Positions 37,346 to 48,807 of a stretch of 64,000 nucleotides of DNA are shown here, piece by piece. Numbering within the stretch: the stretch's first letter is position 1; each line of letters starts with the position of its first letter. The stretch covers positions 372,001 to 436,000 of the forward strand of contig JAZGTH010000108.1 of assembly GCA_036877525.1 (NCBI GenBank). The letters run 5' to 3'. A program made the translations under genes and the position numbers. The notes beneath the pieces were generated by a model. The model worked only from the letters and a program-made list of their open reading frames with translations, was not told the DNA's origin and searched no databases. Origin of the DNA: Chromobotia macracanthus. Taxonomy: Eukaryota > Chordata > Actinopteri > Cypriniformes > Botiidae.

Positions 37346-37717
37346 GATAAATCCAATATACCCAGAGTATTTATTTAATGCTGATTATATGTAAATATTG
37401 TACATACTTCTTTAGATTTAAAATGGTAAAGCATAATTTTATTGAACAATGCATTTTGCATTGTTGCAAAAATGCAGTTTATTCTGCAAAAATAATTACA
37501 TTTAAAAAGAATGATTAAAAATGAATGATCAAAACATCTTTGTTTACTACAACATTTTTCAACAAGACAGATTCTCTCATCCTAGGATTACCATCCACTT
37601 TTTAACCTAAAAAGAATAGTACAAGTGGTGTTCTTCAAACAATTCATTACGAAACCTGGGCCCTTCTGTGAATCATGGGGTAAGGGGTCCTGTTCCTGTT
37701 AAAGAGACAAATATATA

Positions 37718-38560
37718 CAGCTCTGAAAAAATTAACAGACCACTCCAAATGTTTTTAAATCAGCATCTCTAGATTTGTGGCAGACATTCCATTCCAGTGT
37801 CTGTTAAATTCCAACACAGACACAACTCATTCTGCTTAATGAAGTACTGATTAAGTTACCACCTGAACCAAATACTATTTAACTAGAAAAAGTATAGAAA
37901 TCATGGCTGTGGTCATCACTATCCTCTACAGTGAGGGATACAGTAAACAGCAGACTGCTTCAATCCTTAAAATTTCAAAGACAGCAGTTCATAAGAACAA
38001 GGTCAAGCTGCAGACATTGGGGACAACAAAACTACAGACCGGCAGAGGGCGAAAATGACTCTCCACTGAACAAGATGACCGCCAACTCATTCGAATGTCA
38101 ATTAAAAACTGTAGATGGCACCAAGTGATCTACAAAAAAATGGCAAATGGCAGGGGTGTGAAGTGCATGATGAGGACGGGTCGATATGGGCTCCAAGAGG
38201 TAGCGCTGAAGTTGTGCAAAGCTAGAAGAAAGCCAGGTCAATCAAGGTTTGGATGGAGGATCACCAAATCAAGACACTTTCATGCCCCACCCATTCTCCA
38301 GACCTGACCCCATTGGAAACCTCTGGAATGTGATCACGAGGAGAATGGATGGTCACAAGTCATCAAAAAAGGCAGAGCTGAATTTTTGCACCAGGTGTGA
38401 CAAAGTCACTCGACAACAATGTGAAAGACTGGTGGAGAGCATGACAAGACGCACGGAAGCTGTGATTAAAATTAAAAACTGACAAACAGTAACCCTGACA
38501 ACTGCCCTGTTCATTTGTGATGAGAAAAGTAACATCTCTAAAAGCTGTTTTGAAATAGCC
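37718..38560 (+). mobile_element. decayed Tc1-like DNA transposon
   Basis: Starts after a TA with CAGCTCTGAAAAAATTAACA, continuing GACCACTCCAA, a Tc1-family terminal repeat type. A transposase relic follows in one order but several frames. N-terminal helix-turn-helix and basic GRGRK-like segments lie at about 37940-38120, and SPDLTPLETSGM, near the SPDLNPIE motif of the DD34E core, at about 38300-38335. Frameshifts, stops and loss of the middle show it is inactive. The right terminal repeat was not found. Confidence 0.75.
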
Positions 38561-40075
38561 CTGTTATCTTCCGTTCAGCATCTCTGATTTACTGTGAGTA
38601 ACCCCATCACTAACTCCATCATTAAACATATATATTAAACTTTCTTTAGAGCACTTAATCATACTCCCGCTTTAGTGTTTACATGACTCAAACAATGAAA
38701 ATATCCTTTTATTAACTACATGCTAACTCAGCAGCATAGCTGACGAACGATACTTTTGACAAACATGTACCTTAAAGCAAATTGTGTCACATAGCCAACT
38801 GAAGTTAATATTTAACATTACTGCAAAAGTTGTGAACCCTATTAAAGATACATCAAATGACAAATGAGCTAAAATTTAATTCTCTAAATCTAGTCAGGTC
38901 CACTCATACAGAAATGCTTTTTAGTCACACATTTTAAAACATAAGTATAAACATGAGTCAATTTAGAGAGTAGCTGGACGTCAGTACAATACCTTCATGG
39001 TACAAAATGCTAAAACTCCTGCATTATTTTACAAATTGATTGAATGTAACACACTGAAAGGAAATAAATTGTGTACTTATGTGTTATCACTGTCCTCCTC
39101 CGCATAATTATCAGCTCACCATTGTGCTTTCCTGATGCACACTGGCCCTGTCCTAGGGACTGAGGGGGGAAAATGAGCATTACCTTGTCAGTCTTGTCAC
39201 TTACTAAACGTTAAAGCATGTCACATTCTTATTTATCTTATTTTACTGTTAAATGGTACATACCATAGGATTAAACAGCAGCTTTCTGTCTGAAAGAAGA
39301 AAGCACAATTAAACTGATGTCAAGATTACAGCAGTTAAACACAACCAAACCTTAAATTAGAAATAATTTTACAAGAATTATTACAAAAAGTATATACAAT
39401 TTATTTTAGCGATGAAATTAAATTAATGCCATACCTTGGAATGCGTTGCATTGCGTGATTTCATGCCAACACCAAATAGTAACACTAAACAAGTGGTAAA
39501 GCGTGTGATATTTGTAACTAAACACCAGATTTTAACATCGTCTGCTCAACACTTTTTTAGGTTTTAGTTTTTATCATTGAGGTTGACTGTCCCCACTTCA
39601 ATTTGGAAAAGAAATGTAAACTTTACAAATTGGCAGACATTAGGGGTGTGTGATGTTGTGACCAAAATGATACCTCAATATTTTCTGGGATTTTGTTGAT
39701 AATGAAATCAGATGATAATATTACATCCTTCCAAAGTGTTTTTAATAGTCTTATATTGTACTAGCTCCCTAGCTCACTACAACTTGTTAAAAAAATATTG
39801 ATTGTTTGAAAGAAAACAGGTCTTTATTATTTAAAAACTGAAGTGTTTCAGTGAAAACAATACAAAACACTGCTCTGCAAAACAAAGACAAATATAGCTG
39901 CAAATAGTAATTATGGGGTTCAAGCCCATCATCTACAGTAAGAGAGGTATTGTGGACATTTGTGAAATTTTGAAAAATTTGATTAGAAATAGCATCTAAA
40001 GAAAACAAATAAAACCCATTACAACACAATAAACAATTTATAACTTTTAACAAGTAGGTGGGCCTGTCATAAAAT
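38561..40075. other. AT-rich intergenic DNA
   Basis: No gene recognised. The minus-strand frame at 39787-40053 has no known domain. Confidence 0.35.
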
Positions 40076-40079
40076 ATTT

Positions 40080-40940
40080 ATGATGCTGTCAGGGTGTTTG
40101 TCTCTAGTTGCTACACACCAAGTTTTGTGCGAATCAGACACATGCTATTGGAGGAGTTCGAAAAAGCAGGTTTTTAATATAATTCAATATGGTGCACAGG
40201 AAGTAGACATAACTATGTATTGTATTTGGTATCGTGGTACCCAGCATGAGCCAAAGAATCTAAAGAAAGAAGTTGCATAACAATATGTTACTTCAATCAC
40301 GTTATAAGCATTTTTGTAAATATTTTGACCACTAGGTGGCACCTACCTCAAACTTTGCAGGTTACCTCAAACTATGGTAATGATGAACCATCCCAAGTTT
40401 CGCAACAATACTTAATTCCGTTTGTTGAATACTGTATTTTATGACAAAATTCAAAATGGTTGACGCCCAAAATGGGCAGACTATATTGTCCGACATAGTT
40501 TAGATCCAAGTTTAGATCAAAGTTTTCAGAAGTTATAAGCAAAAATAACCATTTTTCATATCTCTGGACGAGTGGGTGGCACTGTGACAAACCTGTACAT
40601 GCACCCTCATGTCATGCACGTAAAGACATGTATCACGTTTCGTGACAATACGCCAAAGCATGGCCAAGATACAGCCTCACATCCCTTTTGCGTGTACGCC
40701 TAAAAATTCGTACACATGGTGTATGAGAACAGTAAGAGATATCACAATGATTTCCATAACTTTTTTAGCGGTGTCTCTAGATGCTACGTACCAAATTTCG
40801 TGCTATTCGGACAAACGCCCTGAGGTAGGTTTTTCAAAAATTCTAAATGGCGGGAACATTTTCATGACGGAAAATGGCGTCATAGGGTGGGTTGGAATCG
40901 GCATGAGCCAAGGAATCAGAATTTGTTCAAACTTGCGGTC
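40080..40940 (+). repeat. long-unit dispersed/tandem repeat
   Basis: A module of about 155 bp occurs twice in the same orientation, at about 40095-40260 and 40775-40925. Both copies contain TGTCTCTAG-TGCTAC-ACCAA, GGAC/CAGAC followed by a GGTTTTT block, and GGCATGAGCCAAGGAATC or a close variant. The spacing of about 680 bp and the TAGGTGGCAC and CGTTTCGTGACAATACGCC words point to a high-copy fish repeat. Not coding. Confidence 0.55.
40329..40342 (+). promoter_or_regulatory. CTCF core motif inside repeat
   Basis: CCACTAGGTGGCAC fits CCASYAGRKGGCRS. It lies in a repeat module, so it may be repeat-derived and need not be bound. Confidence 0.3.
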
Positions 40941-40944
40941 CTTA

Positions 40945-42540
40945 AATTGAAGCATTTGAATTGTTAGTGGTAGCGCTAGAAGGTTTGAGATAGAGACATC
41001 AGATTTGGTGCAGTAACTGTCCTCTCCCTGCGTGCCAGCTTTCCTAACTTTGTGTACGATTGTAAGGGCTACCTTAGATGCAAGAGCAGAGGAAGAATAA
41101 CCTTACGTCAAACTCCGTCAAACACGCAGAGTAAAGCACGGCTTTACAGCTTATTACTTTAATATAGCGAGTTATTCTGTCTAAGACGACGAGTCATTTG
41201 GTGCTGTCGTGTTTATAATAGTTAATATAGTCTGTAAGACAGCTCTAATAACTGACTAGGACAAAATCGTTTTAGATTACTTTTTAGGTTAGTTGCATTG
41301 CTCATTTAGTTGCCAGTGTTTGCAAATCGACCGACTAGTTACCGCTCTCCTTTCTCGTTCGGCTTCAAGGCCAAATGTTTCCGCATCGGAGCTGAGGATT
41401 GGGGCTTTAAAATACAGTCCATTTGTAATTTCTCCTGCGAACTCACATTATTCATCAAGAAAACAACAAATAACTCCTCGAATAACATCGATTCACCTAG
41501 TGCTGTCTGCTGTGTGTACGATGTGCACGAGCCATGCATTTTAAACCTTTAAACAAATTTAATGCTTCTCTATATTCATATCGGTGCCATGACCATAAAT
41601 GCAGTTTTATTTGCTATAAGGGGTAAAGTGACAAGCATTTTATGCAGCATATTATCGTGATTGATGTAGGCCATCGAGCTATTATTGTGAGCAAATCAAA
41701 AACAGGCTCCGTTTGAAAACGGTACATTATTTAGCGACTCACACACACGTTTGGTAATGTTTCAGCGTTGTATTTAGACACTAAACAGATAAACTGCTTT
41801 CTTCCACCATTAGCGTATAGCTATAGCTTTTTAATACACGAATTAATACCAACACAAAGTTACACTTAAAGTGTTTTTTTCTTGAAGTCTAGTAAGTTAT
41901 TATTAACCATCGTAATATTTGGAATGCATTATAGAAAACACTTTTGTTGTCAGGTCGGAAATGAACCTTCACAAGACGCTTTAATTCTTTTCATTGCGAT
42001 AAAAGTAATCGAAAAAATCTATTGTAACAACTCACAATGGCGCCACACCAAGATTAAACCACTCGCTGTTCAGCAGACCTCATCTGACCTTGAATATCAA
42101 CAGTCGCATCAGGGTATCATAAGTAAACGGGGCTTTTACCCACAGAACATGCCACATCTGGTCTTCTGGTCGCGTAACCTCATGGCAACCAAACGATTTA
42201 TTGTCTGTTTTCTGGCAGCAGCATACTTAGCCGCGGGTTTACAAAAGCCACGCGAATAAAGTTTATTTGCATCCTATCTGATATAATAACAACTTTGAAC
42301 AAGTCACAGCCTACGTGTCTAGAAACGACACATAAGGCAGCAATAGCGCTTTGGTCGATAGTAGCATAAAAAAATTGTGAAGACGGATCAGCTAAAAGCG
42401 CTCTTATGAGCCAACCGTGTTTGCTCTCATGACCAATTTATTGCAGATGAACATATGGCCAATATTGTGTCTCACGTCATTGCTGGGGGAAAACAAACAT
42501 CGTGCAATGTTAGTAGCACAGCTAAGGCAGAAACACTTCA
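40945..42540. other. complex non-coding DNA upstream of a candidate promoter
   Basis: No convincing exon. The 125-codon frame at 41882-42259 (plus) has no known domain. The stretch has more CG dinucleotides than the rest of the intergenic DNA, which fits proximity to a promoter. Confidence 0.3.
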
Positions 42541-42546
42541 CCAGCT

Positions 42547-42713
42547 ATGCAAACGCACTTGGACAATATCAGAGAAGTGCTTGCTCTTCGGGTATATAAA
42601 GCCCATCAGGCTTATCGGTGCGTGCACTCCTGACTTTCATTTGGAGATATTTCATTAACCGCGCGGTGTCTTAACGCAAGCTGCACCACTTACCCTCTTC
42701 CGTCAGCCGCCAG
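42547..42713 (+). promoter_or_regulatory. TATA promoter with candidate non-coding 5' exon of nkx2.2a
   Basis: TATATAAA at 42593-42600 is preceded by an octamer-like ATGCAAAC at 42547-42554. Transcription would be expected to start near 42625. From there to 42713 there is no ATG, and the segment ends in a consensus donor, GCCAG|GTGAGC. The next strong plus-strand acceptor noted, TTTTTTCCAG at 47247-47256, is directly 5' of the nkx2.2a initiator exon. Mouse Nkx2.2 is known to use alternative first exons, so this is a plausible distal promoter. It could equally start a non-coding RNA. Confidence 0.45.
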
Positions 42714-43012
42714 GTGAGCATTTATTACCATCACTCGACCTTTTCACGCACCGTGCGGTAGGTAGGTGCTCAAAGATCGCTTGGGCAGGAGCCAGCGCGC
42801 CTGTACGTGTGTGCGCGTTCGCTCGTGCGGGCACACGCGAGCGTACTCACGAGAGCTATTAAACTTGCTTTACTGTTTCTGTGCTGTGCAGTCCATCCCT
42901 TCGCACCTGCGATGCCTCCAACAATGTCAAATGGAAATGAGAACGCCGTCTCCAAAGGATAAAATTGAACTATAATACGCTGTTAACGATTTGTTTTATT
43001 TAAAGATCGTCT

Positions 43013-43104
43013 CATTCTGTATATTCTGTATATAAATACATTCTGTATATAAATACTTTTTTGATATATGTATAGAATAAATACATCCTGTATATAAATA
43101 CTTT
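43013..43104. repeat. degenerate tandem ATTCTGTATATAAATAC
   Basis: Three to four imperfect copies of a unit of about 17 bp, the last as ATCCTGTATATAAATAC. It is directly followed by poly-T and a pentanucleotide microsatellite. Confidence 0.65.
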
Positions 43105-43114
43105 TTTTTTACTA

Positions 43115-43165
43115 ATAATATAATATAATATAATATAATATAATATAATATAATATAATATAATT
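43115..43165. repeat. (TAATA)n microsatellite
   Basis: About ten copies of the 5-bp unit TAATA. Confidence 0.9.
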
Positions 43166-45814
43166 AATATAATATTGTATGGTGTGGGCTTATTGGTTCA
43201 CTTGTCCTACAAAAGTGTCTGTGTCGCAGTAGCCCAGAAATCGTTTTAGGCAATGCGCGTGTGCACCGGTAGAGTTCGCCCGAGTATCAAAAATATCTCA
43301 TCTGCACCCGTATCCTGCATCACCTTCTGTGTAAAATATCTGACTGGATGCCAGGATCATTTATTTGGTCTGAAATTCTGCTAAGAAATACGCGGTATTT
43401 CTAAACCCACGTATACGTGAAGCTGGGACATTTTATTTCAATTAATCCATAATTAATTTCAAACTGGCCGCAAACATAGAGGAAAAAGTCCCAGTGGACA
43501 TTAAGATATCAGGGAAAGACGTGATTAAAATGATAATCCTCAAACCAATTTGTTTTGGGGACGCTGATAAAGATGCCAGGATGCTGAATTTAGCACTATG
43601 CATCATGAAATTCACCGTTACAAATACACCGCGGGCCATAGGCACCGCGTTAATCTCGTTGCGACATGTTTAATCATTAGAGGCTATGAGACGAATAAAG
43701 GCGCAGCGTTTGCCCTGTAGTGAAGGGAATCAGACCTGCTCCAAACGATCTGTGCTGCGGGGCATTTTCCTGGGGCAGTAGCTTAGTCCCACAAACCACC
43801 AGACTTTTCGATACCAACATTTCGCTCTTCTGGCCTTTTAATCTCAGGGGAGAGGCGGGAAATCGCCTCTTGTCTTTATACATTTGTCATGAGCACCTAC
43901 AGGGAAACAGAGTTACATTTATCAAAGCTTAACTGCTCGCTCAAGGCACTGGAACGCGCTAAAATTTGTCGATTAAAGCAAGAAATGATCAACGTTATTA
44001 TACAAATTCCACTGGCCCGCAGGCCAGCATTAGCTGAAGAATTTTGCTTTTCATAAAGCGTATAAAGGTCTTGTATTACTTTGTGCGCTATTAACAATAG
44101 CTATCAAAAGATCCAGACTTGTTTTGTTTAAGGGAATTAATTAATGGATATTTCTGGGCACCTTATTTTATTATGAAACATTGTATTTCTAAACAGATAT
44201 AAAGGGCATTAAATCCCATGTCTTGCTTTTATCTAGCTTGACAATTTAGCAAACATATTAATTGCATTTGACGTATTAAAGCCAGAATTTAAGGAAAATT
44301 CTGAGGAATTGCTTTAGATTAGCCTATATTTTAACAGCACATAATAATTTCCAGATTACATTTTGTCAATTAGGTCACGGAAATATTCGCTTTTGAAACA
44401 AACTCTTGCTCATGATGCTTGGTACTAGATCTCTTTTTCATTTGTGTTTTTTGTTTGTAACTTAAAATTATATCTACAAACTACCAAGTATAAACCTTAG
44501 GCTGTTGCATTTCACATAAATTATATCGTTTTATGGATAACATTGTTCTATATTAATAACTGTATTATTATTGTTTTCATTATTAATAATGTTGTTGTTG
44601 CTGCTGCTGTTCTTAAAAAAGGCATACGGTTCCTCTCTGTAATGTTATTATCTTTTGGTGCTGACTAATTTGACAATGTTTTTTTCCCTCGAAGCAACCT
44701 GAAACAAGTGCTCACAGAAGTCATGAGGTGACTTCAAGTGCCGGAATATTTGGACAGCTAGTGCCTAATGAACACCGTTAAACCACTCGTATGGATTTAC
44801 ACCAGCTAAGTTAAGCAGAACGTGCACTAAGAGAGTGTAGCTCCCGTTTTCAGTCGAAGTGTATAAAGACAAACTGTGTGTTTGAGCCACCAGCAAAAGT
44901 AAACAGGTAAACAGAAGGAAATGGCTCTTGAAGTGAAGTATAGCCACTCAACATGTGCACATTTCTCCTTGCCGAACTCCTCGGTTATATTGTTCAAACA
45001 CATCTCCAGATTACTGACCACTAGCTCTGTCCTCGATTGCGGTATAGCAGTTACGTGGCAACACCCAATGACTATCGTAAATTAATTCAAAATCTATTTT
45101 GCTTAAAAATTTTAAGAATGTGAAAGTGGTGAAAACCAATTGCATTAATGTGGAATAAAAAAAGCACAATGGCAAGTGTTTTAACTGTGTTGAGTAAATC
45201 TGCGTGTAGAGTAAATTTGCAAGGTTGTAGTGATTTATCATTTCATAGTTAACAGCGATAGGTTCAGTGTCTGCTGGGAGAATGGCCTTGCGAAAAGCGT
45301 GTTCGACTTTGCTCCGGACCTGTCCAGTTCAATGCTCCTATTGTCCGTTTTTCTGTCGTTGCATGATTAATTGCGTACGACCCTGGTAAAGTATTTCCTA
45401 TCAGGTAACTTATTATAGAACATACCGTATAGGATGAAAAATCCTAAATCCTATATTCTATATCGGAATCGTTTCGGATTCCTGATAAAATAATAAAAAA
45501 TTTAATTTTTCTTTCTAAAACAACTAGGTCTATACTCGTACTGGACATTTTCAAAACATTTCACTTGCAGAACAGGCTAAATAGTTTAGAAACAGCCAGA
45601 TTGCTCATTTTAACTACATATTAGGTAGAGCAGTATGAAATAAAGGGGTGAAGTTATGATGATTATTTAATTATTTGTTGTTTGTTTAGTTTTAAATATT
45701 TTGTAATATCATACCATTTTCACGAATTTTGACCAATCTTCCTGTGAGTGTGTATTAGTGTGTATGCTGCGTGTGAGATGAAAATGCGTAGTATAGTGCA
45801 TGCGTGTGTGTGTG

Positions 45815-45864
<50 letters not shown>

Positions 45865-46080
45865 AGGACTTTCCTTGATATTGTAAAGGGGTACAGAAAT
45901 GAATGAAGAGATAGTCCATTGAATGCAGTGAATGCCATGACAACTAGGAACAACCTCAGATTTATTCCAAACAGTTAGAACGTATTGTACAGGGGCGTCA
46001 ATCACCTATTATTTTGGCCCTTTTTGGCCCTTAAATAAATGCAAAAACTACGGCTGGACAAAGGCTTCCAACAGGAGCCG
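43166..46080. other. nkx2.2a upstream DNA
   Basis: No coding exon recognised. It includes moderately GC-rich, complex segments at 43190-43720 and 43720-44090 that could hold enhancers, and a (GA)n tract at 45818-45861. It lies within the candidate first intron. Confidence 0.35.
45803..45861. repeat. (TG)n and (GA)22 microsatellite
   Basis: Short TG run, then about 44 bases of alternating GA. On the minus strand it produces serine/leucine-rich spurious frames. Confidence 0.95.
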
Positions 46081-46101
46081 GACATTTGTCTACATTTCCC
46101 C

Positions 46102-46197
46102 CATTGTCTGCAGCTTAGCAATCGGTTTGTATTTGTGTTTGCCCGGGTTCGACCACCCAGGATGAGCTGAGGACTGGCTAGAAACGTGCAACATTGT
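46102..46197 (+). promoter_or_regulatory. GLI site flanked by SOX motifs: candidate nkx2.2a Hedgehog enhancer
   Basis: GACCACCCA at 46151-46159 is the exact consensus GLI binding site, 1.27 kb upstream of the nkx2.2a start codon. CATTGT SOX motifs flank it at 46102-46107 and 46192-46197. In mouse, a GLI site within about 2 kb upstream of Nkx2.2, with nearby SOX and TCF sites, drives Shh-dependent p3 progenitor expression. Position and motif composition agree. Activity is inferred. Confidence 0.65.
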
Positions 46198-46679
46198 CAC
46201 CCACATCACATACTAGATAGGCACAGAGGCAAGAAAGAAAAGATAGGACAGAGGGCTGAAAGCCTAGAGGGAAAATACACAACAATAATGCGTCGTTTTT
46301 TCCTGCAAGACAACAGAACAGGAGAAGCGATTAGAACCTAATAGTAAGAAAACTGTTAGAAAAGAGTAGAAAGTCATTTATCGTTTATGTTATTTGAATG
46401 TTTCCACAGTCCTTTTTGTAATAATAATTAAAAATACAGCTTGTTGGTACCGGTAATTAGGTAAAACATTTCCGTTTTAAAATGTGAAATAAATTTTACA
46501 CATTTTAACAAACCGCAATCATAATGATAGAATATTAATAATATCAGATCTCGATTACCGTCATCAACAACAGAAGCAACGTCATTAACATCTGCTTTTT
46601 GATGGCTTAATCATGTCCAATGAACAAACCCCTCTCCGTAATCCTAAACCAAAATATTGACCAACATAAATTAGTCTGT

Positions 46680-47060
46680 TGCCACTAGAGGCGATTTCGT
46701 TGCTTTTCAAGGAAACATTTGTTTATACCTTTGGACAGTGGGGTCCTTCCAAACAGCACAATCAGTGGTTAATTTATCCATTGTCTTGGGCGTTATATCA
46801 TATGAGGGAAATATTTTTATTAATAGGTTTTGTCCAGAAGGCTTATGATGTGTATAAAGCTACTTGGAGGTTCTTTGTATGTAAATAGGGTGTAAAAAGG
46901 CCCTCCCCATCTTTGTAATTAATTGACACGTTATACCACTCATCATGTTTTGAAGCACCAATGGTATAGGCTAGGATCTCCCCAAAACCCACAATTTCAC
47001 ATCGGCAAACACTGTCTTCATCCACTTGACTCCCAAGACCCGCCCACACGTGGCCAACCT
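46680..47060 (+). promoter_or_regulatory. candidate nkx2.2a proximal promoter/enhancer region
   Basis: Complex repeat-free DNA just upstream of the gene. A forkhead-type TTTGTTTATAC lies at about 46718-46728 and a third CATTGT SOX core near 46780. CCACTTGA, an NK2-type site, is at about 47023, and a CACGTG E-box is at 47047-47052. No clear TATA box. The frame on the plus strand at 46679-46888 is not protein-like. The real boundaries are unknown. Confidence 0.4.
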
Positions 47061-47256
47061 TTTTCGTTTTTAATGCTTTTTCACTGCAGGTTTATGTGTT
47101 GAGACCAACCTTATATGGACTGATCAGTCTGGTAATGGCTTATTTCCCCCTTACACCCAGCAGTAGTGCGATATCCTTGAGCTAGATATAGCACTTCAGT
47201 CACTTTGGCATTCTTCCTGGACTTACAGAACTGATTTCTCCCCTACTTTTTTCCAG

Positions 47257-47420
47257 GCAACGGCAAACTCTCGAGCCTCATGCGTCGACTTCACTTTACT
47301 TGGCGCTGAAACGGCACTGATCTTATATTCTCTAACTCTCATCCGTGAATTTGTGTCTTAAAACAGAGGATTGCCAAACTGGTGCAGCAACTTACTGCAT
47401 CGAACCCCTGTCGTTGAAAC
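47257..47420 (+). other. nkx2.2a: nkx2.2a 5' UTR with strong acceptor
   Basis: Begins after TTTTTTCCAG, a near-ideal splice acceptor, and runs 164 nt to the start codon. It contains one short upstream open frame at 47280-47309 (ATG to TGA, nine codons plus stop). If transcription instead begins within or just before this segment, the acceptor is unused in that transcript. Confidence 0.5.
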
Positions 47421-47676
47421 ATGTCGTTGACCAACACAAAGACGGGCTTTTCAGTGAAGGACATTTTGGACCTCCCTGACACTAACGATGAAGAAGGATC
47501 TATCACCGGGACTGAGGAAGATACGGAGGGCTCTGAGGCGACCAAAGCGCCTGGAGTGTTAGTGCAAAGTCCTTTAGAGAACGTTCAGAATCTCCCTTTA
47601 AAGAATCCGTTCTACGATAATAGCGACAATCCTTATACCAGATGGCTCGCAACTACGGACAGCATCCAATACTCGT
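47421..47676 (+). CDS. nkx2.2a: nkx2.2a coding exon 1
   Basis: 256 nt encoding residues 1-85 plus one base and ending T|GTAAGC. It holds the TN motif and the acidic linker through LKNPFYDNSDNPYTRWL. Read-through into the intron adds 20 spurious codons. Confidence 0.95.
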
Positions 47677-48807
47677 GTAAGCAATCTAATCCATCCCACA
47701 ATAAGTTAAAAGTTCTATTTTATACGAATCGCAAATAAACATTTGGTTCTGAAATCGCTTAACAAAATCTCATTTTCCTCTGATATTATGATTAATTAGA
47801 CTCCACAATCTTTTATACAACGTTTCGACTGTTGCGTTTGTTTTTAAGGCGTAACCTATTATGTGTTTCTGGATCAGAAGCTTGACATTTGTTGTAGTTG
47901 TTACTTCCCAACATTAATTTCTTCACACAAATACTCTGAAATTCTCTAGATAGTTTTCTGATAGCTATGTAATAACTGCCGAATCGGCTGCGGCAAACCA
48001 TTTCGACCATTTCGACTTTCGAATGATAATATGATTTAGATGATTTTAATCCCAGCAGATTAAAAACATAAAAGTACAAATATAGTTTTTAATCAAGTTG
48101 TTAAGTGTATATTAGCATATATTAGCTAACTTGATTTTTTTTCTATATAAAAATATAAACCTAACTGGCCTGCAAATGTTTAATAAAACATTAAAAAATA
48201 ATAATAGATTCAGGTATTGTCGTTATATTTATGCATTCTTGTTATTTTACCAGTGCACGGTTTATCCGCAAACTCTCAAGACTCGTCTGCAAAATCCCCG
48301 GAACCTTCAGCAGACGAATCGCCGGACAACGAGAAGGAAACTTCAAGCAACGGCAGCGACTCTGGTAAGAAGCGCAAAAGGAGGGTGCTCTTCTCCAAGG
48401 CGCAAACTTACGAACTCGAGCGCCGGTTTAGGCAACAGAGATATCTGTCAGCGCCAGAGAGGGAGCATCTCGCTAGTTTGATTCGCCTGACACCAACTCA
48501 AGTGAAAATCTGGTTCCAGAACCACCGGTACAAAATGAAGAGAGCCCGGGCCGAGAAAGGTATGGAAGTGACCCATCTCCCTTCTCCTAGGCGGGTGGCC
48601 GTGCCTGTGTTAGTCAGAGATGGCAAACCCTGTCATACACTAAAAGCTCAGGACTTGGCAGCCACTTTTCAGGCTGGAATTCCGTTCTCCGCTTATAGCG
48701 CTCAGTCTCTCCAGCACATGCAATATAACGCGCATTACAGCGCCGCCACCACACCACAGTTTCCCACAGCACACCACTTGGTGCAAACGCAACAGTGGAC
48801 TTGGTGA
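47421..48807 (+). CDS. nkx2.2a: Nkx2.2a NK2 homeodomain transcription factor (two coding exons)
   Basis: Nuclear homeodomain factor, known from other vertebrates as a mainly repressive regulator of ventral (p3) neural progenitors and of pancreatic endocrine cells, acting with Groucho/TLE. Exons are 47421-47676 and 48254-48807, separated by a 577-bp GT-AG intron in phase 1, giving 269 residues against 273 in human. The TN/EH1-like repression motif is GFSVKDILDLP at residues 9-19. The homeodomain is at about 124-183 with the NK2-diagnostic QNHRYKMKR (Tyr54). The NK2-specific domain is at about 198-212 (RRVAVPVLVRDGKPC) and the protein ends QQWTW. Start chosen by the invariant MSLTNTKTGF. The 'a' assignment rests on SITGTEEDTEGSEATK, remembered from zebrafish Nkx2.2a. 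It is divergent from pax1, and a GLI site lies 1.27 kb upstream. Confidence 0.96.
48254..48807 (+). CDS. nkx2.2a: nkx2.2a coding exon 2: homeodomain and NK2-SD
   Basis: 554 nt after a TTACCAG acceptor. The split codon restores Leu86 and gives LHGLSANSQD as in orthologues. It contains the SPEPSADESPDN linker, the whole homeodomain, the NK2-SD and the stop at 48805-48807. Confidence 0.95.

Noticed and set aside
41882..42259. 125-codon open frame on the plus strand
   Set aside because: No domain similarity; lies just upstream of a candidate promoter in non-coding DNA.
45709..46005. Serine/leucine-repeat frames on the minus strand
   Set aside because: Produced by the (GA)n microsatellite.
47677..47738. 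Twenty extra codons after nkx2.2a exon 1
   Set aside because: Intronic; the true acceptor at 48253 restores the orthologous sequence.
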